DNA of 64,000 nucleotides from Gallionella sp. (GTDB lineage Bacteria; Pseudomonadota; Gammaproteobacteria; Burkholderiales; Gallionellaceae). Numbering within the stretch: position 1 is the first letter of the stretch; every line of letters starts with the position of its first letter. The notes under the pieces are model-generated. The model did no database searches. It was given only the letters and a program-made list of their open reading frames with translations, and was not told where the DNA came from. The translations under genes and the position numbers were made by a program. Location: the NCBI GenBank assembly GCA_030681375.1, contig JAUXWM010000079.1:1-64000 (forward strand), given 5' to 3'. Positions 55,928-64,000 of this stretch are shown here, piece after piece.

Positions 55928-56684
55928 TTACGCAACGACTTTGAAGTCGCTATACCTGTACGGCATGGCCGCCGCTTGGAGTGAATTACAGGCTGAGAAG
56001 CCCAAACAGGCCCATCGGCCTGAAGTCTGGATGGAGCGGCTGATTACGGCAGAACAGACGGAACGCCAACTCAAGAGCCTGCGTTATCAACTCAAGGCAG
56101 CTCGGTTCCCGATCCACCGTGATCTGACCGGAATCGACTGGACTGAAACGCCGCTATCCCAAGCGGTGGTTGAACAACTGGCGAGTGCGGCTTTCATGGA
56201 AGTGGCGCATAACCTGATTCTGGTGGGTGGCACGGGCACCGGCAAATCACATCTGGCCACCGCCATCGGGGTGGCGGCGATCCATCAGGGCAAGCGTGCA
56301 CGCTTCTTCAATGCCGTCGACCTAGTGAATCAACTGGAGCGTGAGAAGAGTCTGGGGCGGGCTGGATATCTGGCCAAACAGCTCTGTCTGGTGGATGCGG
56401 TCATTCTGGATGAACTGGGCTATCTACCGTTCCCGGCATCGGGTGGCGCCTTGCTGTTCCATCTCATCAGCCAGCTTTACGAAAAGACCTCGCTGATCAT
56501 CACCACAAACCTGTCATTCGGCGAATGGGTACAGGTATTTGGCGATGCGAAGATGACTACAGCCTTGCTGGACCGCATCACCCATCACTGCGAAATCCTC
56601 GAAACAGGCAATGATTCTTACCGCTTCAAACAGCGCAAAAATCGATCTCAGAAGGCTGGAAAAGTGGAAACAATTGGACGCTGA
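55917..56684 (+). CDS. istB: IS21-family helper ATPase IstB
   Basis: 255 residues, AAA+ ATPase of the DnaC/IstB type that helps the transposase choose targets. Walker [11 protein letters not shown] near residues 102-111, Walker [16 protein letters not shown], sensor [10 protein letters not shown]. Complete and undamaged, so the element may still be active. Confidence 0.95.
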   Translation: MSTDYATTLKSLYLYGMAAAWSELQAEKPKQAHRPEVWMERLITAEQTERQLKSLRYQLKAARFPIHRDLTGIDWTETPLSQAVVEQLASAAFMEVAHNLILVGGTGTGKSHLATAIGVAAIHQGKRARFFNAVDLVNQLEREKSLGRAGYLAKQLCLVDAVILDELGYLPFPASGGALLFHLISQLYEKTSLIITTNLSFGEWVQVFGDAKMTTALLDRITHHCEILETGNDSYRFKQRKNRSQKAGKVETIGR

Positions 56685-56714
56685 CTAGTGGAAAGTATTG
56701 GGCGCTGTTTGACA

Positions 56715-57502
56715 TCGCGTAATACTTGCTGATGAGTTTGCTTGAGTTGTGCCAATGCATCGGCATTCTGTTGCGCTATACGGCGGTCAATTAACACGGC
56801 AAGTAGTCCACCACCAAACCATATCAGGCAGGTCATTGAAATCAATACAACCATCATGGTTGGAAGACGAGTTGCTTCAGGTACATAACTCAGGCAGATG
56901 CTACCGGGCTGAATTTGCGCACCTAACATTGCAATGTAGTGCATGCCGGAAACTGCCAGTCCCATAATCACGCTGCTTAGCATGAAACGAAGCAGAATTG
57001 ACAGTTTTATACGCTCGCCATAACACATCAATAGCAAGGCACACCACGAAGCAACAATTGCAATCGCCACGGACAACGAGAAAAACAGTGGATCGTATTG
57101 TATGGGTGGTGACATTCTGAGTGCCGCCATGCCGGTATAGTGCATGGCGCTGATTCCGACCCCCATTAACGAGCCGCTAACAACAATGCGATAAAGCGGT
57201 ATTCCCGGTTTTCTCAACACAAAAAAACCAAGTAGTGCTGCGCCAATTGCAGGCAAAGTTGAAAGCAAGGTGAGCGGCAGATCGAAGCCGAGCGGAATAG
57301 GCAGATGAAAGGCCAGCATACCGATGAAGTGCATGGACCAGATTGCCAAGCCGAAGGTAACGCCACCGGCCGCCATCCATGCACACATTAAAGGACCTTT
57401 ACTTTCGCGCATGCGCTGAGCATGAGTAAGCGCGGTAAACGAGCCCAGTATTGCCACAAATACCGATAATATGACCAGCGGGATGTTCCAGGTAGCTAAC
57501 AA
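56715..57502 (-). pseudogene. MHYT-domain sensor protein, C-terminus replaced by the IS21 element
   Basis: About 262 residues remain. They contain seven membrane helices with three MHYT motifs (MHFIGM, MHYTGM, MHYIAM), a sensor proposed to bind metal and detect gases. A short cytoplasmic part IAQQNADALAQLKQTHQQVLRD leads into the IS end. In relatives this region continues into PAS, GGDEF and EAL or histidine-kinase domains, all lost here; the last 20-odd residues encoded come from the IS. Start is TTG at 57502, with AGGAGGT four bases upstream, an unusually strong site for a rare start codon. Confidence 0.85.
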
Positions 57503-57532
57503 TTTACCTCCTCGCTCTATGCATGATCAGTG

Positions 57533-57778
57533 TTAACACAATGAGGAGTAGAGCATACATGACAGAGGGGCGTTGTTCCTCTTCATTTGATGTTTTTGGC
57601 AGCATGTTACTAAATGCGTCACCAACCCCTTTACAAGCTCAATCCGGCTGTTTTCGCGCACCTCTATTCTTTCAATCCACTTTTGCTCATTGAGCCAAAG
57701 GATAGCCAGTTGCGCGAGGGAAAGCATCAACACGGCGGGCAAAAAAATCAGCGCGAAACGTTTGAGTAACGCGGGCAT
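57533..57778 (-). pseudogene. N-terminal fragment of a membrane sensor protein
   Basis: 82 residues from ATG 57778. MPALLKRFALIFLPAVLMLSLAQLAILWLNEQKWIERIEVRENSRIE resembles the N-terminal membrane helix and start of the periplasmic sensor domain in sensor kinases and diguanylate cyclases. It breaks off after GLVTH into a non-matching tail and stop. No continuation is found downstream, where the MHYT gene starts 31 bases later. Either a decayed remnant or a short ORF misread; the former is more likely. Confidence 0.5.
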
Positions 57779-57956
57779 GGGAACACCCAGCCAAATTAGC
57801 GGCACACAACCTCCGTGCTTAATGAGACATTAAAAATATTTTCAGGTGCACGTGATTGATAACCCTTCGATCATGAGCATACTATGAATGTAAGTCGATT
57901 CTGAACATCTGCAATAATGACACCTTGTTGTAAGACACGACCATCCGCTGACGGCA

Positions 57957-60905
57957 CTAATCCGAACCTGAGCGCGCGTTTATCAAGTCGTCAAACTGCT
58001 CAATCGGAACAGGTTTTCCAAACAGATAACCCTGGTATGCCATACATCCGTTTTGCCTGAGGAATTCCAACTGGGATTCAGTCTCAACGCCTTCTGCAAT
58101 GACATTGAGTCTGAAGTTCTGCGCCATGTCGATAATGGTCTGCACCATCACCGCGTCATTCGGATCAGTAGCGATGTCGCGCACAAAGCTTTGGTCTATT
58201 TTGATCTGGTCGAGCGGCAACTGTTTCAAATACGACAGCGATGAATAGCCGGTCCCGAAATCGTCCAATGACAGGCGCACGCCGAGTGCTTTTAGCGCAT
58301 GCATTTTCGCGATCATATCGGTCACATCGTTCAGCACTACGCTCTCGGTCAATTCCAGCTTCAGATATGACGCATCCACATCGCATCGACGCAGCGCGTC
58401 AGCGACTTTTTCCACGAAATCCTGCTGCTTGAATTGCTTCGCACTGACATTCACCGCCACAGTCAGATGACGGGTGTGCTCGCTTGCCGCCCAGAGATGC
58501 AGTTGTTTACACGCCGTTTCGAGCACCCAGTCGCCGATATCGAGAATCAGCGATCCGTCCTCCGCAATCGGAATAAATTGCGCCGGCGAGACCAGACCTC
58601 GTGCAGGGTGTATCCATCGAACCAGTGCTTCTGCGCCAATTGGACGCTGATCGCCATCAACCTGAACTTGATAGTACAAATGCAATTGCCGCGCCTCAAC
58701 GGCGTGACGCAGATCGGCCTCCAGCGCCGTACGCGCCTCCACTGCCTGCTGTACGGCGGGATCAAAGAAACGTACGGCATTGCGTCCTGACTCCTTGGCC
58801 TGATACATCGCCATATCGGCGTATTTGAGCAAGTCATCTACGGATTCTTCATTGCCCCGGAACAGACTCACACCGATACTGGGCGTAGTGTGATATTGCC
58901 TGTCTTTCAACTGATAAGGTTCAGCCAGCGCAAAACGGATTTTCTCGGCAATCAGCGCAACTTTCTGGGAAGCGGATTCGGCCACCTTATCTATCTCTTC
59001 GATCAACACCACAAATTCATCGCCGCCCAGTCGGGCAACGGTATCCACTTCGCGAACGCAGGACTGGATACGCTCGGCTACTTCCATCAGCAGCAAATCA
59101 CCGAAGTTGTGCCCCAGGGTATCGTTCAGCGTCTTGAATTTGTCCATATCCAGGAATAGCACTGCACAGTAATAATAATTTCGGACGGAGGTGGCGATGG
59201 CGGCACGAACCCGATCCATCAGTAGACGGCGATTGGGCAACCGTGTCAGCGCGTCATAAAACGCCAGATGACGAATTTCCTCTTCCGCCTTTTTGCGCGC
59301 AGAAATGTCGTTGAAAATGGCGACATACTCGGTTGTTCGGCCGGAGTCGTCCTTGACTGCCGTGATCGTCATCCACTTGGGATAAATATCACCGTCCTTG
59401 CGCCTGTCCCAAATCTCGCCGGTCCAGGTGCCGACATCCAGCAACTGCTGCCACATATCCGAGTAAAACGCCTTGGACTGGCGTCCGGAACTCAGGATGC
59501 GCGGATTCTCGCCAAGCACCTCATCCATGCGGTAACCGGTAACCTCCTGAAACGCCTGATTGACACGAATAATTTTGCTATCCGCATCCGTAATCATAAT
59601 GGCTTCATGCGTCTCAAAAGCGATTGCCGAGACACGCATCGCGTTCTCGCTGGCCTGACGCTCCGATATATCCTGAAAAACGACCACCGATCCAGCCAGC
59701 AGATTATCGTCATAGATGGGATGCGTTGCGTACTCGACGGGAAAATTGCTGCCATCCTTGCGCCAAAGCACTTCGTTCTTGACCGTCTTGGCCTGCCCAT
59801 CAACGAAGGTCGCATACATCGGGCATAGTTCTCTCGGATAGTGCGTGCCATCCGGATAAGAGTGATGCACCCGGGCGTGCATAGGCTGTCCAAGCAATTC
59901 CGCCGGTGCGTAACCCAGCATCCTGGCTCCAGAGGAATTGATGAAGGTGGTATTGCCATTAGTATCCAGCCCCCACACCCCGCTGCTCACGGATTCAAGC
60001 AAAAGGCTGGCGCGTCCTTCTGCCTGCTTGCGTGCGGCCAGCAAGGCAATAATCATCAGTCCGATCAGCACCAGCGTGGCCATAAACGCCCAGAGCAACA
60101 GCAACCCCCGATGTTCAAATTGCGAGAACGGCCCCTGCCCCAGCGAGGTAGCCCATGCCGCGAAGAAGGAAAGCAGTAACACGGCAAGCGAAGCGGCCGT
60201 CACGCCAAAGCGCAATGCGGCCCAAACAACCAGAGGCGCAAGCAGGAAGGCAAGCGGCAAGGTGCTGTCGCCAACAGTGGAGAAAAAAACCGCCCAGCAC
60301 AACGCCGCGGTCACGACTCCCCAGAGCAATAATTCTTTGCGATGCTGCAAAAATTCATCGGCACTTGCGCGCGAGAACGTCAGCAGAAACGGGGCCGCCA
60401 GCAGCACACCCACCGAGTCCCCCAGCCACCATGACTTAAACGCATAAATAAGTTCAGCCCACGAAATCACACCTGCCAACAGCAGCATGCTTGTGCCGCA
60501 CAATGCTGACACCAGCATGCTCGCAAAAGCCATCAGGCAAAACAGGGGAATATCTCGGGAATGAGTAAACCGGGAACTGAATCCGCTACGTCGCAAAGAC
60601 CACATGGCCAGCATAGGTGCCAGCGTATTCCCAACTGCGATACCCAAAGCCAGTGTATAGGTGGAGCCTATAGACAGATTGACGAGGAATGCGCCCATGA
60701 AGATTCCGGGCCAGCACTTCCCTCCCCAACGAATTAACGCCGCTACGGCTATCCCCGTTGGTAACCAGAACAAGGTAATGTGCGAACCCACATACGGGAT
60801 CGCCAATCCCAGCCATCCGGTAGAAAAATAGGCAAGCGCTATCGTCACCAGACGGACGATGTATTGGCTTTTTCCTGAATAAGCTGTGATTTCAGATGTC
60901 AACAT
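57957..60905 (-). CDS. MASE1-PAS-PAS-GGDEF-EAL cyclic di-GMP regulator
   Basis: 982 residues from ATG 60905 (MLTSEITAYSG). The N-terminal half of about 300 residues is a MASE1 membrane sensor with roughly eight helices (YVGSHITLFWLPTGIAVAAL). Two PAS domains follow: SVSSGVWGLDTNGNTTFIN with HPIYDDNLLAGSVVVFQDIS, and AHEAIMITDADS-like with EVTGYRMDEVLGENPRIL. The GGDEF motif is intact near residue 627 (ARLGGDEFVVLIEE). The EAL domain begins at LYYQVQVDGDQRPIGAEALVRW near residue 760, and the DDFGTGYSSLSYLKQLPLDQIKID block is complete. Both catalytic signatures are present, so it may make or hydrolyse cyclic di-GMP. Confidence 0.92.
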   Translation of the reverse strand: MLTSEITAYSGKSQYIVRLVTIALAYFSTGWLGLAIPYVGSHITLFWLPTGIAVAALIRWGGKCWPGIFMGAFLVNLSIGSTYTLALGIAVGNTLAPMLAMWSLRRSGFSSRFTHSRDIPLFCLMAFASMLVSALCGTSMLLLAGVISWAELIYAFKSWWLGDSVGVLLAAPFLLTFSRASADEFLQHRKELLLWGVVTAALCWAVFFSTVGDSTLPLAFLLAPLVVWAALRFGVTAASLAVLLLSFFAAWATSLGQGPFSQFEHRGLLLLWAFMATLVLIGLMIIALLAARKQAEGRASLLLESVSSGVWGLDTNGNTTFINSSGARMLGYAPAELLGQPMHARVHHSYPDGTHYPRELCPMYATFVDGQAKTVKNEVLWRKDGSNFPVEYATHPIYDDNLLAGSVVVFQDISERQASENAMRVSAIAFETHEAIMITDADSKIIRVNQAFQEVTGYRMDEVLGENPRILSSGRQSKAFYSDMWQQLLDVGTWTGEIWDRRKDGDIYPKWMTITAVKDDSGRTTEYVAIFNDISARKKAEEEIRHLAFYDALTRLPNRRLLMDRVRAAIATSVRNYYYCAVLFLDMDKFKTLNDTLGHNFGDLLLMEVAERIQSCVREVDTVARLGGDEFVVLIEEIDKVAESASQKVALIAEKIRFALAEPYQLKDRQYHTTPSIGVSLFRGNEESVDDLLKYADMAMYQAKESGRNAVRFFDPAVQQAVEARTALEADLRHAVEARQLHLYYQVQVDGDQRPIGAEALVRWIHPARGLVSPAQFIPIAEDGSLILDIGDWVLETACKQLHLWAASEHTRHLTVAVNVSAKQFKQQDFVEKVADALRRCDVDASYLKLELTESVVLNDVTDMIAKMHALKALGVRLSLDDFGTGYSSLSYLKQLPLDQIKIDQSFVRDIATDPNDAVMVQTIIDMAQNFRLNVIAEGVETESQLEFLRQNGCMAYQGYLFGKPVPIEQFDDLINARSGSD

Positions 60906-61061
60906 TGGCAAGCTATCGCGTGCAGAAACCGAGGATTGACGAGCATGCGCCCATGAGGCATGAGCATACCTGATAGCACTACAAATTCAAACCGCAGCCT
61001 ACAACAGCATCCGCATGTGAGGCATGCAAACTGCGCATCAACCGCCTGAAGCCGAGGTTGG

Positions 61062-62240
61062 TTAACGCTCCTCCATATCCAGCGTGATATGGTCAGCCAG
61101 GACAGGCCGTAATGCCTTGTGGGAAAAACGCAATTGCGCCGGGTGATGGTGATAAGACTCCAGAGCAGCTTGACTGACAAGAGTGACCAACAGACAGTGT
61201 TGGTACTTGCCATCCGACTGGATGGTCTGACGGGTGCGGATGCCGCGCACGCCGGGAATAGCCGCTATTAATTGCGTTCCTTCGCGCATAACAGAGGCAA
61301 GCTCGATTTCCGATAGCGTTGACGAAACATTATAGAGCATGATGTGTTCCACCTCCTGCCAGGGGCGGCATTGCGCCAATACTTCCGCCGCCCGCCCGCC
61401 GCCCCCCCAGAGGCGCAGACAACGTTCGGCTTCCTCACGCACCGCATCACGCACCCCCGTCAGTAGTGAGCTGTGTCCACCCTTGCGGTTAGCTGCGACG
61501 TATTCTCTGATGCTGCGGTCGGCCACATCTGCAAGAGCGGTGTAGTAATTGATCTTGGCCACGCCGTTGGCGATAAGCCGTCGAAATTGCTCGTCTGACA
61601 GCCCTGTGCCGCCGTGTATCACCAACGGTATAGCGGTCGCCTCCCTGATTTTCGCCAACCGGCTGTAATCCAGCTTCGGCACACCTTTCATCCGGCCATG
61701 CACGGTACCCACCGAAACCGCCAGACAATCCACGCCCGTGCGCTCGACATATCCCACAGCCTCAGCAGCCGAAGTATAAGCAAGCTCACCCGGGTGGTTT
61801 CTGGCGTTTTCCCCATCGACACCCGGCACATAGCCCAGCTCGCCCTCGACCGTGATGCCGCAGGTATGGGCCATGGTTACGATGTCGCGTGTTTGCCACA
61901 GATTTTCTGAAAAAGCGAGCGCCGAGGTATCCACCATCACACCGTTGCAACCTGCGCGGATGGCCCGCTCGGCAGACGCGCGACTGGTGCCATGGTCAAA
62001 ATTGATTGCCACCGGCACGGCGGCACGCCGTGCCGCCGCCGTGACCGCAGGCATCAGAAGCTCAAAATCGTAGTTATCGAAATGTGATTCGATCAGATTC
62101 AGCACCACGGGTGCGCGGCAGTTTTCCGCAGCCTGCATGATGCCTTCCAGAAAATGCAGGTTAGCCACACCAAACGCGCCAACTGCGTAATTGTGGCGAT
62201 AGGCATGGTTAATCATGTCGGAAAGATGAACGAGCGGCAT
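61062..62240 (-). CDS. Class II aldolase fused to a C-terminal Dabb domain
   Basis: 392 residues. Residues 1-285 are a class II (zinc) ketose-bisphosphate aldolase of the fructose-1,6-bisphosphate/tagatose type. Catalytic D82 and zinc ligands H83 (NFDHGTS), H181 (VGTVHGRMKG) and H209 (LVIHGGTG) are present, with N231 (AKINYYT). Residues about 296-390 form a separate stress-responsive dimeric alpha/beta barrel (Dabb) domain: VEHIMLYNVSSTLSEIELAS, LIAAIPGVRGIRTRQTI, LESYHHHPAQLRF. I know of no common aldolase with this tail. It lies next to Calvin-cycle-linked genes, so a role in fixing carbon (fructose or sedoheptulose bisphosphate) is likely. Confidence 0.88.
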   Translation of the reverse strand: MPLVHLSDMINHAYRHNYAVGAFGVANLHFLEGIMQAAENCRAPVVLNLIESHFDNYDFELLMPAVTAAARRAAVPVAINFDHGTSRASAERAIRAGCNGVMVDTSALAFSENLWQTRDIVTMAHTCGITVEGELGYVPGVDGENARNHPGELAYTSAAEAVGYVERTGVDCLAVSVGTVHGRMKGVPKLDYSRLAKIREATAIPLVIHGGTGLSDEQFRRLIANGVAKINYYTALADVADRSIREYVAANRKGGHSSLLTGVRDAVREEAERCLRLWGGGGRAAEVLAQCRPWQEVEHIMLYNVSSTLSEIELASVMREGTQLIAAIPGVRGIRTRQTIQSDGKYQHCLLVTLVSQAALESYHHHPAQLRFSHKALRPVLADHITLDMEER

Positions 62241-62250
62241 GTGAGAGGCG

Positions 62251-62796
62251 CTATTTCGCGGTCAGTTTTGCCAGTGCTTCATCCGCAGTCTGATCGTAGC
62301 GTACGCGTTCCTTTTTTGCCGCCTTATCCAAGGCATCATTGATTTCCGGAAATTTCAACGCCAGAATGCGCGCAGCCAGCATGGCGGCGTTCTTGGCGCC
62401 ATCCACCGCAACCGTAGCAACCGGCACACCCGGCGGCATCTGCACCGTGGAGAGCAGCGCGTCGAGGCCGGACATGATGCCGCCCGAAAGCGGCAGCCCG
62501 ATAACCGGCAAGCGGGTATGGCCCGCAATCACGCCCGCCAGATGAGCCGCCACGCCGGCGCAGCCAATCAGCACCTGCACGTCTTCCTTGTGTGCACGAT
62601 CGAGATAGGCAAACACTTTATCCGGCGTGCGGTGCGCCGAGGCCACCACGATTTCGCTGGCGATACCCAGATCGCTCAGGGTATCGCGCACCTTCACCAC
62701 AGTGGGTAAATCATTCGGGCTGCCGGTGAGAATACCGACCATTACTTTTGGGGCGTCCTTACTGGCGGTTTTTTTACTGTCAGCTGATTTCTTCAT
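62251..62796 (-). CDS. purE: 5-(carboxyamino)imidazole ribonucleotide mutase
   Basis: 181 residues of the class I PurE family. The G-S-x-x-D motif appears as G-S-P-N-D-L-P (N where S is usual), then [42 protein letters not shown], and [27 protein letters not shown]. It carries an N-terminal extension of about 17 Lys/Ser/Ala-rich residues before the core. Normally paired with purK in purine synthesis; here it sits between the aldolase and the CbbO-linked gene with no purK next to it. Confidence 0.92.
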   Translation of the reverse strand: MKKSADSKKTASKDAPKVMVGILTGSPNDLPTVVKVRDTLSDLGIASEIVVASAHRTPDKVFAYLDRAHKEDVQVLIGCAGVAAHLAGVIAGHTRLPVIGLPLSGGIMSGLDALLSTVQMPPGVPVATVAVDGAKNAAMLAARILALKFPEINDALDKAAKKERVRYDQTADEALAKLTAK

Positions 62797-62864
62797 ACCA
62801 TTTCTCCTTGATGTAAATTTCGATAGTCATAGTGCATCAGTAGCGGTGTCGCGCCTATACGGAC

Positions 62865-63167
62865 TTATTCATCCTCGCCCAGTTCCGCATCCCATCCTCT
62901 GTCACGGGCAGTCGTGATGGCCAGCGCGTAGAAGCGCTCATGCCGCTCGCGCAGCACTTCCGGCAAACGACTGGGCAGGTGGGCATAAGGTTCCCACGCG
63001 GCATAGACTTGTTCGTAAAGATTCTGCATGCGCGCGGCATCCCAGCCCGCGCAAGTTTCCGTTTCGGGCAAGATATCGAATACCCAGGCATCACGTACTA
63101 TGCGCCCGAGATGGGTCAGGCCCGCGTTGGTATCCTGCTCGATACCGGCATAAGTTTGTTGTGTCAT
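62865..63167 (-). CDS. Small acidic protein next to cbbO
   Basis: 100 residues, acidic, Trp- and Glu-rich. It starts MTQQTYAGIEQDTNAGLTHLGRIVRDAWVFDILPE, then LYEQVYAAWEPYAHLPSRLPEVLRERHERFY, and ends GWDAELGEDE. No signal peptide or membrane segment, predicted mostly helical. The last base of the VWA gene overlaps its start region by four bases, so it is translationally coupled to the CbbO-like protein. The tight link suggests a role with the CbbQ/CbbO complex; otherwise unknown. Confidence 0.75.
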   Translation of the reverse strand: MTQQTYAGIEQDTNAGLTHLGRIVRDAWVFDILPETETCAGWDAARMQNLYEQVYAAWEPYAHLPSRLPEVLRERHERFYALAITTARDRGWDAELGEDE

Positions 63168-64000
63168 CGTGTAAGCCCCGCATAAATTACCGGCAATTTC
63201 TCCGGAAGTCGTTCTACATGATCCACGACCATGTAGTTCTTAGCCCCGAAAATTCGGGACACATATTGATCCGCCCTGGGATCAAGCGACATACAGAAGG
63301 TGGTCACGCCACAGCGCGCCATTTCCTCCACCGCTTTTTTGGTATCGTAACGCAAATACTGCGGATCACGCACATCGACATCAGCCGGTTCACCATCGGT
63401 GATCACCAGCAGCAGTTTTTTAGCCGATTTCTGCTGCTTCAGATAATGCCCGGCATGGCGAATAGCCGCACCCATGCGTGTGGAGAGCTGGCCACTCATG
63501 CCCGCCAGCCGTGACTTCGGCACGTCATTGTAGGGCTGATCAAAATCCTTGAAGCGGGAATATTCGACATTGTGTCGCCCGTCCGAGCAAAAACCGTGAA
63601 TCGCGAACGGGTCACCGATCTTATTGATCGCGTCCGCCAGCAACACCGTCGCCTGCCGCTGCAAATCCAGCACGCTATAGTCCTGTCCGCTGACTTTCTC
63701 ATTAGTGGATTCCGACAGATCCAGCAGCACCATCACCGAAATATCGCGCACCTTGCGCACCGAGCGCATCATGATGCGCGGGTCGGGCTGCTGCCCCATG
63801 CGGATGTCTATCATGGCGCGGATGGCGGCGTTGACGTCCACCTCGTCACCGTCTTCCAGCTTGCGGATGCGCGTCACCCCCTGGGGTTGCAGTGCGTCGA
63901 GCAGAAACTTGAGTCGACCGATGGTGCGCTTGTGTTGGGATGTGATATCGTCGATGAGCTGCAGATCCCCAGCCTTTGAGCGTTTCTCCAGCACCGTGGC
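63164..64000 (-). CDS. cbbO: CbbO-like VWA protein, C-terminal part (cut by window edge)
   Basis: The frame is open to base 64000, so the N-terminus lies outside the window. The visible 277 residues form a von Willebrand A domain with MIDAS D-x-S-x-S in LLDLSESTNEK, then SRLAGMSGQLSTRMGAAIRHAG and LLLVITDGEPADVD. The preceding VNAAIRAMIDIRMGQQPDPRIMM fits CbbO, which partners the AAA+ ATPase CbbQ to remodel inhibited RuBisCO, or the related NorD. The Calvin-cycle neighbours favour CbbO. RuBisCO and cbbQ are expected just beyond the edge. Confidence 0.82.
   Translation of the reverse strand, partial: ATVLEKRSKAGDLQLIDDITSQHKRTIGRLKFLLDALQPQGVTRIRKLEDGDEVDVNAAIRAMIDIRMGQQPDPRIMMRSVRKVRDISVMVLLDLSESTNEKVSGQDYSVLDLQRQATVLLADAINKIGDPFAIHGFCSDGRHNVEYSRFKDFDQPYNDVPKSRLAGMSGQLSTRMGAAIRHAGHYLKQQKSAKKLLLVITDGEPADVDVRDPQYLRYDTKKAVEEMARCGVTTFCMSLDPRADQYVSRIFGAKNYMVVDHVERLPEKLPVIYAGLTR

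Larger units (their letters stand above)
54315..56714 (+). mobile_element. IS21-family insertion sequence, complete
   Basis: 2400 bases with istA and istB. Terminal inverted repeats are TGTCAAACAGCGTGCAACAC at the left (54315) and TGTCAAACAGCGCCCAATAC read inward from the right (56714); the match may extend two bases further on each side (GATGTC). Sub-terminal repeats containing GTTTCCAC and GCGTCCAAT occur near both ends, as in IS21. No target-site duplication is visible: the flanks read TTGGA on the left and TCGCG on the right. Both flanking genes are truncated, so the two sides were not originally contiguous. Confidence 0.92.

Overview
The window reads as chromosome of a chemolithoautotrophic betaproteobacterium. 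Most gene neighbourhoods (accB-accC-prmA, slt-cca, pilT-pilU, polA next to a LOG protein, DUF2782 and thrB) are typical of the Nitrosomonadales. Phosphoribulokinase at 25.0 kb, and a class II aldolase close to a CbbO-like protein at 61-64 kb, point to a Calvin-Benson cycle. A Gallionellaceae-like iron or sulfur oxidiser is a reasonable guess, but that is inference. GC is about 55% and most genes abut or overlap. I recognise no rRNA, tRNA or CRISPR array.

Layout. 0-0.8 kb: edge of an IS3-family element and a type II toxin-antitoxin pair. 0.8-11 kb: housekeeping genes argS, a SPOR protein, dsbA, a short-chain dehydrogenase, rdgC, ald, slt, cca and an EF-hand protein. 11-25 kb: a MidA-like methyltransferase, a pteridine-reductase-like SDR and ttcA. 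These are followed by a long leftward block: leuS-lptE-holA-cutA-dsbD-aroQ-accB-accC-prmA-zinc-ribbon protein. 25-27.4 kb: phosphoribulokinase with its own terminator, a hypothetical gene and a DnaQ-like exonuclease. 27.4-30.2 kb: three toxin-antitoxin modules in a row, each preceded by a related short repeat. 30.4-42 kb: uvrD, a MEKHLA protein, an AhpD-like protein, membrane proteins, thrB, DUF2782, LOG, polA, VanZ, a [2Fe-2S] ferredoxin and a hydrolase. 42-45.5 kb: a NodIJ-like ABC exporter split by two foreign-looking genes. 45.6-53.3 kb: a zinc-sensing-type diguanylate cyclase, hemJ, an RlmL-like methyltransferase, pilU and pilT separated by a heptanucleotide tandem array, and yggS-proC-yggT-yggU. 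53.5-57.8 kb: rnfH and a decapitated rnfE, then a complete IS21-family element that also truncates an MHYT sensor gene. 58-64 kb: a MASE1-PAS-GGDEF-EAL protein, an aldolase fused to a Dabb domain, purE, a small conserved-looking gene and a CbbO-like VWA protein running off the edge.

The most interesting signal is a set of dispersed palindromic elements. Some lie between genes. Others sit in frame inside leuS, polA and a short-chain dehydrogenase without breaking the reading frame. The leuS and polA copies are related in DNA but are read on opposite strands, so they give unrelated inserted peptides. This resembles the palindromic elements that insert into Rickettsia genes. Other notable points are the duplicated accC start forming a coupled mini-ORF, the IS21-mediated junction without target duplication, the aldolase-Dabb fusion, the split exporter operon, and the repeat-spaced toxin-antitoxin array.
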